The notes under the pieces were generated by a model, which was not told the origin of the DNA, ran no database searches, and worked only from the letters and a program-made list of their open reading frames with translations. Position numbers and translations under genes: made by a program. This document shows positions 40,936-52,962 of a DNA stretch of 64,000 nt, one piece after another (the stretch's first letter is position 1; each line of letters starts with the position of its first letter). Location of the stretch: the NCBI GenBank assembly GCA_038373865.1, contig JAXGGA010002040.1, forward strand, positions 1-64,000, given 5' to 3'. This DNA is from Uloborus plumipes (lineage: Eukaryota > Arthropoda > Arachnida > Araneae > Uloboridae).

Positions 40936-40955
40936 AGGTTTTGAGACCCGAACAT

Positions 40956-43900
40956 GGTCTTTTTTTATCACAAACTTAAATCGGCAAGGTTGTGCCTGCG
41001 AAAGTTCATAGGATTGACATGAAAGGGTTTCAAAGCTTTTTAACGTTCTCTTACGATAAACTTTGAGTAGTCAAATGAATTACTAACTTAAATGTGTGTT
41101 ATCAACTGAATCTTTTGAAACTATTCATTGGGGAAATAATTATATATAGAAACGAAAATTTAAAATGACATTTCGTTACCAAAGGATTTTTTGAATCTTT
41201 TGAAGAAGCAGGAATGCTATTAAATTAAGTTCAGTAAATGCCATTTGGAGTGTCAGCAAAGGAGCATTCTTCGGAAAAACATGTTCTTTCTTCTGTGTTA
41301 TTTTTTAATATTATCTGTTAAGAGTTTAGAATACTAGTATCCATTTTCACATTATCAGTAAACGTTGCAAAAAAAAAAAAAAAAAAAAAAGCCTTAAGGC
41401 TTATTTTACAGCATTGATTTTCATAGAAGAATTAAATACAACTTAATTCAATGTAATTATACCTATCGTTTAAAAGCTTCATTTAATGTGCTTTTGAATT
41501 AAAACGAATTCCATTATTAACTTAGAAAATACATACAAGTGCTTTTTAACTGTCTTCCTCGGCAGATTTGCTTTAAAAAAATTTATTTTAGTAACCGTAA
41601 TTCATCTGTTCTTTTATTATTTTTATTTTTAAGTAGCCCCTTTTTAGCATATCATTATTGCCTTCTGGGTTGTTATTAGGGTAATTATTTTTAGATATCT
41701 TCTGTTCTGTAGTTCTACAGTTTTGTATGTTTTAAATGCATAAACAGACAGAGGCCTAAAGTAAATGATTTAATCACTACTGGAAATTTAAAAGGCAGGC
41801 TACATTAAAAGTTAATACATCTTGTTTAATGTAAACATCATTGCAGAGAAATGTGTTCCCTACTATATGGATAAGTCATACATAAAATAGATAAATTTAA
41901 GAAATGACGCGTAAAATTTAGTAGTTCAGAAAGGATATTTACATCTTTTGCAATCATATTGTTATTAAAGAAACACTTTAGCTATGAATTGCTAATGTTT
42001 ACTGATCTGAATAACATTTAGCAAGTAATAGATTAGCATTAAGGTATAGCTGAAATTTCAAACTACTTTTTTCAAAGCATACAAGTGCGATAAATAAATA
42101 CGCCTTTTAATCACATTCGTGCTTCATCTACAGTTGTGAATATAAAAAAAAGAGAGTCTGAGCTTTTATTACGTTTGAATGGATATGTTGCCAATTGTAT
42201 CGTCTTTCTATGGACAGTTATAACCATTTTCTATTGAATCCGCATATTTTATTTTTATCTTTTAAATTTCATTAGTTATTTTTAAAAATGTGCACGCGTA
42301 GTATGTCGCAGGGAAATGAGGAAAGCATAGATTTGTTCAAATCCCTAAGGTACATGATCAATTCTCAAAAGTTGTTAAAAATACAACTCTGCGGTGTGAG
42401 TTCCCTAAAAGAAAGTAAGTAGTTCGATCAAATCCCTTCACTGTTGTACTAAAAAGATGAAACAATACTGTTCAAGTATGAGTCTAGCTAACCATGCAAT
42501 ATTGAATGTAGAGTATTTTATACAAAAATACACATTAAATCATGAATTACTTGTCAAAAAATAAAATTAAATAAATAGGTAATTAAGTCGACACTTAAAG
42601 AAACAAAAAAAGGATGCTCCAACTAAAAAAAAGTGAATGAAATTAATTAATATCTTTATGTTCATTTTTATAAACATATGCTGTTAGTTTTTGACATCTC
42701 AAGTCAAAAAATATTTTTCTTCATATTTCACTATAACATTCGTTATTGAACATTGAATTTTGTATTATTAAAGGTTAGTGGTAGCAAGTGCAATATAGAG
42801 CTGTGCGAATCTTGATTTCTTCATTTAATATTTTCACTGAAAAAATTAAGGGATTTGAGCAAATATCATACTTTCTTTAGAAAAATTTCCCCATGCAGTT
42901 GTAATTTTAACAACTTTAGTTTTAATAACCATGAATTAGAGATTTGATCAGATCTCCTTTCTATTATCTTCGTATAAAAGTATTTTAATTTTTAAATTGC
43001 GTAAAAAGTTGTTTTTTTTTTTTTTTCAAATTTAAATAATACAACATGTAAAGCGTTTATTTGTAAGTCTTTAAAAACGAAATTCATTATTATTGTGATT
43101 CTTATTCAATATGATACTGACGCCTTAAGTTAAACTTTTGATACAGCTTATCAGTCAATATTTTTTATGTCCTTTCCAACACTTAATACTAATGAAAACA
43201 GATTTTAATCGTACAAATCGCTAAGTGTAAAATTCGTTTTAAGTCTTTTTATATTTAAAAATATAACTTTTTCATCAGAGTGGTTTCTATTGGCGTAAAA
43301 GGTAATTTAATTTTAATTACTTTCTTACAATCATTTTAATAAAACGAAAAAATGTGACATTTAATGTGGATTTCGGCGGCATTTTTTGTTACCCTTTCAA
43401 TTGTCATATTAGCTCACGCTATCTTAAAAAACAATAATCTCTAGCTAAATCAGGCGGAGTACCACTTTTGCATTTCGAGTTGCGTTAATGGTAGCATACA
43501 GCTTGTGGTACAAACTTGCAATGCATTTGTGAGCAGCAGTTTCGTGGCCTTAACAATTGAAGGGCTTGGGAGATGACGGGGTTAAGCGACAAAACAGAAA
43601 TTTTGAGTAATTAAAGTTCAAACTTTTATTGTTGCAATTGTTGCAGCTTTTTTGTTTTCTGGTTTTTTTCGTTAGTGTGCCCATGAAATCGTTCTAATGA
43701 TAACTACTTTTTGATGTACCAAGTTTTATTTTCTTACCTATATCCATTGCTTACCATTGTCCCGAGTGTTCATTTTTCAAAATGTAACTTCCAAGCCCTT
43801 CGATTCATGCAATGCATTTTAAAAGCTTCATTTAACCTTTTTACTAAGTGAAAATGAGGCTATATTTTTTCAACTAAACTAATCTCAATATAAATGTAGT

Positions 43901-44389
43901 TGTATTGTATTTAAGAGCCTGTATTGCATTGCTTATTATAGTGCCTTTTCCGAAAGTTATTGTAAAGCTTCACCGATATATCTACGAAAGCAGCAGCGAT
44001 ACAAATACGAGCATCATGTTTTCTAAACCTTGCTGATTCATTAGCATATTGTCAGAGAGCATATTTAGCGAATATTATGTCAGTGTTGACAGTTTAGTTA
44101 GTGCATATTCTGCCCTCCTAAAAAGGAAAGGCCTGTGTAAAAAGAAAAAAATCATTGTGAGCTTTTTTTTAAAAAACTGTTTTGAAATTCTTAAATTTTG
44201 TCGCCCCTCGTTACAACCAATGCCAAGGGGCCTTTCAAATCAATTCGCCTTATCCGAAGAACAATAAACAACAGACAGGAGGACGGGGGTCGGACATGTA
44301 ATTCGTTTTAAGCTTGTTCGAGTTAACGAGGTTCTACTGTAATTACAATTTTGTGATTCTATTGATATTTACGCTGCTTATTGTTTGTC
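40956..44389. other. Long AT-rich intergenic stretch without recognised feature
   Basis: 3.4 kb with poly-A at about 41370 and a poly-T run at about 43015 but no clear TE ends, inverted repeats or coding signal. A pogo-like right end (GTTAACGAGGTTCTACTG|TA) lies at about 44323-44342 without a matching left end. This is the least repeat-marked part of the window. Confidence 0.45.
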
Positions 44390-44394
44390 AAAAT

Positions 44395-44815
44395 CTGTTT
44401 TATTTTCAACTTTTCTGTCTACAGAAAAATAAACTGTTGTTTTTACAGTATAATACTGGCAGCAGAGGTTAAAGTTTAACACCGTAAAATGCACAGTAAA
44501 AAACTAAGAAATTAGCAATGTTACAGTTTATAACTGTAAAGCAGCAATTTTACAAGTTTATTACCACAAAACTAGCTGTATTATATTTTAAAAACAACAG
44601 TATAATACTGGCACCAGAGGTTCTAGTTTAAAATTGTAAAATGCGCAGTAATAAACTGTTACAATTAGCAATTTTGCAGTTTATTAGTGTAAAATTAGCA
44701 ATTTTACAGTTTATTCCTATGCAATTAGCAATTTTTGCAGTTTGTTACTATGAAATTAGCTGTATTATACTGTAAAAACAACATCTATTTCTTACAGCGT
44801 AACAGTGGCCCTCAA
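44395..44815 (-). mobile_element. CACTA-like MITE with internal duplicated modules, copy 1
   Basis: ACTGTTGTTTTTACAGTATAATACTGGCA-type starts (given here in part: TGTTGTTTTTACAG) are inverted at the right as CTGTAAAAACAACA. The module TTAGCAATTTTACAGTTTAT is repeated several times. Orientation is opposite to the copies at 50940 and 56098. Confidence 0.65.
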
Positions 44816-44974
44816 TGAAAAGGTATAAGGAACTATTGTAACACGCCCCCGTCGTTTAGGAGAGTATTATTAGTCGAAATGCCAAATCATGACACAGGCG
44901 CCTATCTCGCTTTCCAGTAAAGGAAATAAGGCGAAAAGTACGAGGAAGAAACGAATCCGCTTCTAGGAAGTATA

Positions 44975-45371
44975 CAGCTCACTCCCGATTATCTGCGAAA
45001 TTTGGTGGTACGGGTATCGCGGATAATCTGAAAAAAGCATAAAATAAGGAGTAAAGAAGATAAAAATATCCTTTGTTTAAAAATAATTGCATTACACTTA
45101 AAACGTGATAATGTACAAACAGTGACGATAGGTAGAGCACAAAAATTTATGTGTGTGTTCTCAAGCATATAAAATTTATAAGGAAGTGGGACTTACGCTA
45201 ATGTCCAGGTAAAATAATTAATTGGGTGAAGTAAATTGCACTCTTGGGTAAGAAATGTCAAGAAAATTTGGATTTCAGACCTGGGTTTTCAAAGAAAACT
45301 TTTTGCTCTACAAGAATCAAGTGAACTAAGATTATTTTCCGAGACCCCCGCGGATAATAAAGAGTTTACTG
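44975..45371. mobile_element. pogo-like MITE
   Basis: Left CAGCTCACTCCCGATTATCT and right GGATAATAAAGAGTTTACTG are inverses with TA outside (44973-44974, 45372-45373). Subterminal CGCGGATAAT occurs near both ends. 397 bp, no transposase. Confidence 0.78.
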
Positions 45372-45373
45372 TA

Positions 45374-45719
45374 TATAGCTTCTGAAATTGAGTATATAAT
45401 GAATATCATTTGTCTAAGAAACAATATTTTCATTTGTTGTTGTAGGATTCGCAAGCATTAACAAAAAGTCCTTTAGCAGAGTGACAACATCAGAAAATAT
45501 ATGTAATTCTCGAAATTAGATTTCTGTTTTAATCCCGTTATCATCTGATTTCTAATCAGAAATCTGAGATAACTGTTACGATAGAGCGACTTGGTTCAAC
45601 GGTTTTGGCCAAAAACTCAATGAATAAGCATCCATTTTGTGTAAACTTTTTAAATCGTTTCTAAAACTAGTTGGGGAAGAAATGAGGCCCAAATACATAG
45701 ACGTTTCCGTCGGCTGTCT
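45374..45719. other. Interval without recognised feature
   Basis: Nothing beyond short chance frames. Confidence 0.35.
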
Positions 45720-46115
45720 CACTAAACGGTACTGTCGACAAAGTGATGTAGTGATTAAGAACTCTGCCGCCCAAAGGCGCGGGATCAAACCCGGCTCAAG
45801 TCGGTGGATTTTCAAAATGCGAAAAATCGACAGCGTCCATGTCGTACTATTATTCGGCATGAAAAGATTTCCCGAGTACTCGTTCGCCATGGAGTATCTC
45901 TTGGCAAAATTAAATTCTTAGTGCAGTTTCGCATCGAATAAAGCCTAGGTGCTTCCATCTAGGGGAGAAACCGGGCGTCAAAATTCTCATGGCAATGGCA
46001 TTCCACCGACAGTGGTGCTACATGAAAGAGTGGGTGCTGGTTTCGGGGAATGTACTAGTTCTGTAAATGGTTAGCAGCTAAATGCAAACCTGTTTAAAAC
46101 AAACAAGCAAATAAA
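45720..46115 (+). repeat. tRNA-derived SINE, plus strand
   Basis: Box A-like GTGATGTAGTGATTAAGA at 45743-45760 and box B GGGATCAAACCC at 45781-45792 have tRNA spacing. The body has long GC-richer unique sequence (GGTGCTTCCATCTAGGGG, ATGGCATTCCACCGACAG). The tail is AAAACAAACAAGCAAATAAA. The ends are approximate. Confidence 0.7.
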
Positions 46116-47790
46116 TCAATACTATATCGTGGTCCCTTTGCGCTCGTTATAAGTAAATTCGACTGTATTTTAAAGCGAAATTTTCTGACAAAGACCAATA
46201 CCAAATAAAAATTTAGCAACTATGTCGAAAAATTACGCAATAAAAATTGTTTGAACTTTTTACAATAATTCGAATGCCAAAAACATAAAGAGAGACACTT
46301 CAAGATTAGTAGCCCAAAATCAGTCGCGCGTGCAATTCACTTTATTTAGCCTAAAAAAGAATTTGACAAACAAAAATATAGTTTCGTAGGTTAAAAGAAA
46401 AAGGGAAAAAAGAAAATTTTAGACTTATATTTTACTAATTTGTAATAATATTAAACTAAATATTAAAAAAAAAAAAAAAACAGAGTACATCGAGACAGTT
46501 AATGTTATGAATAATTAATGCAAGATAAAATAAATTTATTGAGACTATTAGTGCTATTACAAGACATATTTCTTAAAATTTGAGTGAAATGAAAATTTTG
46601 AAGAAAAGAGAAACGCTTTGGAGACTTCTCGTAATTAATTTCTTCCCTTACGTGCCAGGAAACATTAACTTCTTTGAAAAATTGATCGACGAGTCAAATC
46701 TCATTTAACCATAGCATATCAATTTGTTTCTAGACAAGTTTCAATTTCCATGAAATTCAGATTTCACTGATTTGAAATAAATCATTTTAATTTCCCATCT
46801 TTCTTTAGATTAAGAACAAATAAATTACATCGTGATGTGAACGAATTATTTTGCATTTTAAAAGGAAGTACACGTTCGATGCCGAAAGCAATTACTGTAT
46901 TGAAAACAAAATGATAAAATCAGCTTTTACTGAAAAAAAAAGTCAAAGGTACTTCGTCTACTTTTATCATGAATATAATGAAATATCGCAGAAAATTTCT
47001 CTAGAATAAGGATTCTCAACCATTAGTCTGGCGGACAGTTACCGGTCCCTGTTCAAACTGGACCGGTTCTCGGAGAATTTAACTTTTCCCCCGAGTTAAA
47101 AATATTTTTCTTATTCAAATATTAATAAAATTTTGTAAGTTTATTTCCAAAGTAATGGCTCCATTTCCAAAGTAAAGGGCTATAAAACTTATAAATTTGC
47201 CTTCGAAAATTGGTTACTCTCGTATGTGAATTAATTTGTCACTTCTAACGCCTCTTTTTATTTATTTATTTTTTTTAACTAGGCGATTTTTAAAAACATT
47301 TTACATTTTTGGCGACATTTTCCAAACGTTTATTCTTCATGTAACAACAAAATTTAATTATCTTTACTTTTAGAAGTGATGGTTAGTAAATCCTATACTA
47401 TAATACGAGAGATGTTTGTAATGTCGAAAATCGCCCCGGAATTAATAAACTCCGGTAAACTTGGGGGTCTGGGGTTTTTGGCCACAGGGAATCGATTGGT
47501 ACCGGTTTTGAAGCGCTACGGTCGAAAAGTTCGGAGTTACAGATAGGATTCATTAAATGTTTGAGAAGATTTCTTACTACGCCATTTTCTTTATGATTTC
47601 TCTTATTGTTACCGTTTCATAGCAATCGCGTGCTAACAATGGATTTCATATTTAATCCCATCAGCGTAAATTTATGTTTTTATGGTATTTGGCAAATAAT
47701 TTTTGGCAACATGTTAGAATTGTTATTGCTTTTGAAATTTAAAAGAGATCGATCAAAATAAAGTTAGAATTGGGTATGGGCAGCGGTAGA
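46116..47790. other. Intergenic DNA; decayed hAT-like start near 47018 and a repeat at 47410-47500
   Basis: GGATTCTCAACCATTAGTC near 47015 is hAT-like. 47430-47500 (CTCCGGTAAACTTGGGGGTC, TGGGGTTTTTGGCCAC) recurs at 49018-49058 in the same orientation. No gene seen. Confidence 0.4.
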
Positions 47791-48081
47791 GCCGCTATAT
47801 AGACAGGCCGACGCATCAAGATTAAGTTTCACCACTTTGGATCCAATTCCTTAACTTTTACTTTCAAATTTTCATTGTTGCGGAGTAGGGTTACCAGAAA
47901 AAAGATTTGGCACATTGCTAAGCTTTGCCAAATCCACGTGCCGCTAATAATTGCTCACAGTGAAAAATTACCAAAACGCGATTACTGGCCAGAAAAGACA
48001 ACCACTCAAACACACAAACACGCTCTGGATCCAAAGTGGTGAAACTTAATCTTGATGCGCCGGCTCGTATATATAGGGGCC
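47791..48081. mobile_element. Inverted-repeat element, tandem copy 1
   Basis: Left GCCGCTATATAGACAGGCCG, then CGCATCAAGATTAAGTTTCA and CCACTTTGGATCC, is inverted at the right as GGATCCAAAGTGGTG, TTGATGCGCCGGCTCG and CTATATATAGGGGCC in decayed form. The TIR is about 70 bp. GGCAGCGGTAGA precedes it and recurs immediately after it. Confidence 0.75.
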
Positions 48082-48096
48082 TTAGGCAGCGGTAGA

Positions 48097-48349
48097 GCCG
48101 CTATATAGACAGGCCGACGCATCAAGCTTAAGTTTCACCACTTTGGATCCAACTCATAAACTTTCACTTTCATTTTTTATTGTTGAGGAAATAGGGTTAC
48201 CAGAGTAAAGTTTCGGGACATTGCCAAGCTTTGTCAAATTTACGTAAAAAGTTACCAAAAAGCGATAACTGGCCAGAAAAGACAATCCTCACACACGCGC
48301 TGGATCCAAAGTGGTGATTTTGATGCGTCGGCTCGTCTATATAGGGGCC
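48097..48349. mobile_element. Inverted-repeat element, tandem copy 2
   Basis: Same family and orientation as the preceding copy, starting 306 bp later. It has the same left TIR, while the right TIR has lost about 11 bp (GTGGTGATTTTGATGCGTCG). GGC(A/C)GCGGTAG precedes and follows each copy, and the third occurrence is the head of a SINE. Confidence 0.75.
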
Positions 48350-48350
48350 T

Positions 48351-48625
48351 GAGGCCGCGGTAGTCCAATCGGTTAGTCGTCGGACTCGTAACCGGAGGGT
48401 CTCGGGTCGATCATATAGCCGCCGATCAAAGGTCCACCGTCTTCATTAATGGTTGCTGGGGGACGTTAAAAATGTTCGTGGTAACAAAATCCTCCAAGTG
48501 AAACGAAACCTCTGGGGTGTGCTGGCCCAAGGGTTTACTCGGTCCTTGCGCCTTCTTCAAAAATGAGCACATCGTTCTTCAGGGCCCCATCCCGGTTAAA
48601 AATCGAGTTGTGGTATGTACGGGGG
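48351..48625 (+). repeat. tRNA-derived SINE directly after the tandem elements
   Basis: GGCCGCGGTAGTCCAATCGG with TTAGTCG resembles box A, and TCTCGGGTCGATC resembles box B about 50 bases on. The anticodon-like loop CTCGTAA is present but its stem is broken, so this is a SINE head and not a tRNA gene. The body includes GGGGGACGTTAAAAATG and GGCCCAAGGGTTTACTCGG. Confidence 0.6.
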
Positions 48626-50939
48626 GGGGGGGGGGGACCTGGAGTGTGAAGTGAAGTGAAAGTCAAAACCAACTGGAACCAAATACGTACTGGAGAACAG
48701 GGACTCTGCTTCCATTCTCATCAACCCCTCCCGCGCCTTCAGCGCCAAATGAAATGAAATTAGGTGTGATTTTACGGTGAGCATGGATTAAATAGGGTTG
48801 TGTTTTTTAAAATAAATTACGGCTGTTTTGAATGCGTAATTGCAACCAAAGGCTCAAAAATGCTTTTCAAGTTTATCTAAATAAGTACTTCGCACTTTAG
48901 AAAAAAACGCGAGTTTACAAACCTCTTTTTTTAACCGAGCGGGCTCGGTCCCCTGGTACACGTTAGGGGTAATACGAGGAATGGTTGCCAAGTCGAAAAC
49001 CGCCCCAGAATTAATTAACTCCGGTAAACTTGGGGGTCTGGGGTCTTTGGCCACGAGGAATCACGAGGTTTGGTTTTCTAAATAAATTTGTCAATATTGA
49101 ACTTCAACACACTTCAATCTTTACACTGCTCACTTTGTACCATTTCTTTAATTGTATAGTTTTTTTTATTATCAGTTACATTTTATTTCCTATGACTTTT
49201 CAAACTTAATCTTTGTTTTGAATAGTGCCCTTTCCAAACTCTTAACTTTGTTTAGAATAGTTTACAATGGTGCACTTTAACCGGTTATCTTTTCACCAAT
49301 GGTTTCACAAATTTTCTTATGGCATGTATTGTTTTGATAAATCACAATTGAAAATTTAAATCTTCGAGTTAGCTTCGACACCTGTTTTCCTCGAGCGGAG
49401 CTCGGTCACCCGCTGGTAATAATAAAAGCATTATTTTAGTCAATTTCTGGATTTCTGTAGCAGTTTTTTTTTCCAGGGGGCCCCGAACTACAATTTTTGG
49501 TAGCAGAGAATTTCGATTTACCGAATGAAACACCGAATAGTACGGAATGAAGAAATCTGGGCATGCACACTTATAAGTATGTAACATCTAATGAAAAGGA
49601 ACATTAAGTGTCATTTATACACAATTTTAAGAATTAAGAAATAAAGGAAAGAAAAGAGTCAATGTTGCAATATTGTCTCCATATATATGTCCAAATAAGG
49701 ATTTTCAGGTGGTCCCAGTGACCTCCCGCAACCTTTCATTGGAGCACCCTTGTGTTTTTTTTTTTTTTTTTAATTAACTAAGTTTTTTTTCCAGAAAAAA
49801 GAAAAGAAAAGAAAAACGGAAACAAAGCAAAATTTTTTCTCAAAATTTGATCAGTCCGCTGACCAAAACAAGCCGAAAAACTTCGTTAAAAAAGAAGACT
49901 TTAAAATTTTTTTCTGGGCATTGAAAATTAAATTTCTAAAACGATTTCGGCACCTAATTTCTCATATCTGAAGAAGCATCGGAACGAAACTCGTCGGGGA
50001 GTAGAATGGACAAAGGTGTTAAGTGATGTGACTACCTTCTACAATCGATTAATTCTCAAGCAGAACAACGTTAACTAGAGTATTGCAATTTATCATACAT
50101 TTAGCTCTGAATTATACATGCTTCCTAACTTTTCATGAATATTTTTTTGCTCACTTTAATCATGAACGCCGTTTCGTGTTTTTATCTGGAAAAGTTAAAC
50201 CGAGTCCGATGAACTGTGTCCCATTGGGTTAAGTTCTAGTATTATTAGTATTTAAATTGGATACACTCAATTCGTCAAAATTATTAACTGAGTGCAGTTT
50301 CTTTTGGTCACTGAACAGTACTAAATGTTTTGTATATTAAAACTGCACATTGTTAAAGATTTCTAAAGCATTCTGCTTATGACAAATATGCCTTAATAAA
50401 AATTGCTCAAAAAAAAAAAAAAAAAAAGAAAGAAAAAAAAGAAGAAGAAGAAGAAGAAGAAGAAGAAGAAAAAAGTTATAATTCCGTATCTCAGAGCCAG
50501 AATAGCACAAGACCAGAAATGACAATTTTCACTTTATTGAATTTTATTGTAAGTAGGTATTTTCCGCATTGACCAGTGGTAACGTTATTCTAGCAGTGTT
50601 AAAAGTCCTGACGCAAAGAGGAGGTTTCAGCTAAGGAAAACACAGCAGGGCCTGATTACTGAATAGGCCAACTAGGCCGTGGCCCCGTCATATCTTAATC
50701 GGGCCCTGACACACAATATGCATTAGGGCTCTCACTATATCATAATGCATTAGGACTTTAATTTGGCTGAGTGAGAATGATTGAACCAAATATATACTAA
50801 AGTGATCTTTTATACATTACTCACACTCATGCGGAATGAATTTTGACAATTTTCCACATTTCAAAAATCCACTGATAAAGGGGTTCAGAACTAAGGACCA
50901 AATGTGAGTGAGGTCAGCGCTTAAATACTGCGCCAAGCA
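48626..50939. other. Intergenic DNA with scattered repeats
   Basis: 48965-49060 repeats 47410-47500. GAGCGGGCTCGGTCCCCTGG (48935) and GAGCGGAGCTCGGTCACCCG (49392) are related palindromic blocks followed by GGTAAT/GGTAC. 49700-49750 is a fragment of the 30070 family. 50409-50475 is A-rich with (GAA)n. No gene seen. Confidence 0.4.
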
Positions 50940-51321
50940 CACTATAAAAAATGAATGTTGTTTTCGCAGTATAATGCAGCTAATTTTATCGTAATAATCT
51001 GTAAAAATTGCTACTTTTGCAGTACTAAACTGTAAAATTGCTAATTTTACAGTACGAAATTGTAAAATTGCTAATTTTACAGTTTATTACCGTGCATTTT
51101 ACAGTTTCAAACTGGAGCCTTTGCTGCCAGTATCGCACTGTTGTTTTTACACTATAATACAGCTAAATTTTACAGCAATCAGCTGTAAAATTTCTAACTT
51201 TACAGTAAGAAACTGTAATATTGCTAGTTTTACAGTTTATTACCGTGCATTTTACAGTTTTAAATTGGAACCTCGGCTGCCAGTATTCGTTTGTAAAAAC
51301 GACAGTTCATTTTTTGCAGTG
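50940..51321 (+). mobile_element. CACTA-like MITE with duplicated modules, copy 2 (complete)
   Basis: It starts CACTATAAAAAATGAATG and ends CATTTTTTGCAGTG, with CA on both sides as a possible 2-bp TSD. The interior is two tandem modules of about 185 bp, each with TGCTAATTTTACAGT, ACCGTGCATTTTACAGTTT and GCTGCCAGTAT. CACT ends and a short TSD suggest the CMC/EnSpm superfamily, with moderate certainty. Confidence 0.7.
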
Positions 51322-51327
51322 CAGCCG

Positions 51328-52811
51328 TCTTAAACACAAATGTGAAGTGATTAACAAGAGCTTTTTGCGCTAAAAATGGCTTATTTAAAGAGAAAACCGA
51401 AAGAGTTTATGGTTAAATCCATGGCATTTAACTACCAATCTTGAAACACTACATTAAATTTTGCAGTGAGTGTATATATGTCGCTTCTTTTCGATTGAGC
51501 TTCGTAGCGCAATAACTTTGCCTTATATTTAACACAACGAGACAAATACGCATTAAAACACTACAATACTTTTAATCCGGAGACAACTATATGTGAAACA
51601 CATTTTCTACGCTAAAATTTTGCATGAAAATGGCTTAAAAGTAACAATAACTAGGATTAGTGATGACTACTTAACAATAAGGAAAATTGTCAAACAGTTA
51701 ACAATAAGTGTAACGAATATTTTTTTTTTTTACACACATAGTTTTTTTTTCCAACGAAAACCATTTCTGCTATCATATAGGCATAACATTCCAACAAAGT
51801 TAACTTTAGTGGTTCAGTGTGATAACTTAAGATTTAGGAGCTAGCAGAGAAGTTTGTTCCTTATTTTACTTCTTCGACACTATATAAAAATAATGAACAG
51901 ACACTTACTCAATCTATCACAGTTATAAATTTCGTCATGCGAATATCAACTATATTTCAAAGAACTTACCATTGAGAAAATATACACTTAAAGAATTTAT
52001 ATCAGCCACATAAATCTGTCGTGCATTGATCAGACGATGCGTGAAACCATTAACACAATTAATCATCTTTCCTTGGCAGCTGAAAATGAAAATCGTCTCC
52101 CTCTAAAAGAAGAGTGTTAAAAAGCATAAATAAACCATGAGTTGAGCCCGGATAATATGCAAATGCATATGTGCGTATGCAATTGCATATGTCAGCCCTT
52201 TTTGATGTTGGTGCATATTAAGGCATAAAAACGGTAATTTAAAAAATAAATGCATTTCACTCTATTTTTCACAAGATTTTCTTTACTTGAAAGATATTCG
52301 ATAGAAATTGAAACGATAGTTTCATCTTTAAAAAAATGTCATTAAATGAAAAAAAAAAAAAAAAAAATAGCAAAAGAAAACCGTAGTGTGATTTACTGCA
52401 GTTTTAGTAATTAACGCGCATACTACTTTCTGTGAAAATATTTGCTTCAATAAGTATTTACTGTTTTAATAAGAAAATAAAATGCAGAGAGCCTATTTTT
52501 TATTCAGATGTTATATTTTTTTTTCTGTTGAAGTAAAAACATATTAACGTGCATTTTTTAGTTTCTAGCACATATAATTTAGTTTGAAATGCATATTATA
52601 GGTATTTATTGCATATATGCATGCATATTTTGATGGTTTCTTAGTGCATATAATTTGGGCTCTGCGCACGATACTTTTATTTTAAGTCTCAACATTGAAT
52701 TGTTTTGTAAACGCAACTCTTTGAACAAGAAAAAAACAAGCCATTTAATTACCCCGATATCTCGTTTAATTTTTTTTGGAGATAACTATACTAGAAAGCA
52801 ACTTAACTTGA
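51328..52811. other. Intergenic DNA without recognised feature
   Basis: Poly-A run near 52350. Repeated GCATAT motifs lie at 52160-52210 and 52590-52650. No gene. Confidence 0.4.
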
Positions 52812-52962
52812 CACTGAACGTCACTACGGGCGGAGCCAATAAGAGCTTACAAGCAGTCAGCGATCTCCTCTAATTCGCCAAGTAGGCTGTGCCGTTTTAT
52901 CTAGCTCGTTTTTCATAGGCTAACGTCGCGCTGACGTCACGATGTTTTTGTCAAGAAAGGTT
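52812..52962 (-). repeat. Interior fragment of the 8403/8941 MITE family
   Basis: Inverse orientation: it matches TGACGTCAGCGTGACG, CTATGAAAAACGAGCTAG, GAGGAGATCGCTGACTGC and TATTGGCTCCACCCGTAGTG of copy B. Both TIRs are missing. Confidence 0.85.

Larger units (their letters stand above)
39457..40955 (+). other. Probable 3'UTR of the phosphatase gene
   Basis: The sequence after the stop codon has no competing ORF. The first canonical AATAAA is at 40930-40935. An ATTAAA near 39652 could give a shorter form. The longer UTR would contain the pogo-type MITE at 39885-40070. The end is inferred from the signal only. Confidence 0.4.

Noticed and set aside
45576..45921. Overlapping 94- and 104-codon frames on opposite strands
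   Set aside because: They lie across a tRNA-derived SINE with box A and box B, and neither frame has a domain.
48351..48420. tRNA gene with CGT anticodon-like loop
   Set aside because: Acceptor and anticodon stems do not pair and the sequence continues into a SINE body.
50337..50525. Leu/Phe-rich 62-codon frame
   Set aside because: It translates the poly-A and (GAA)n tract.
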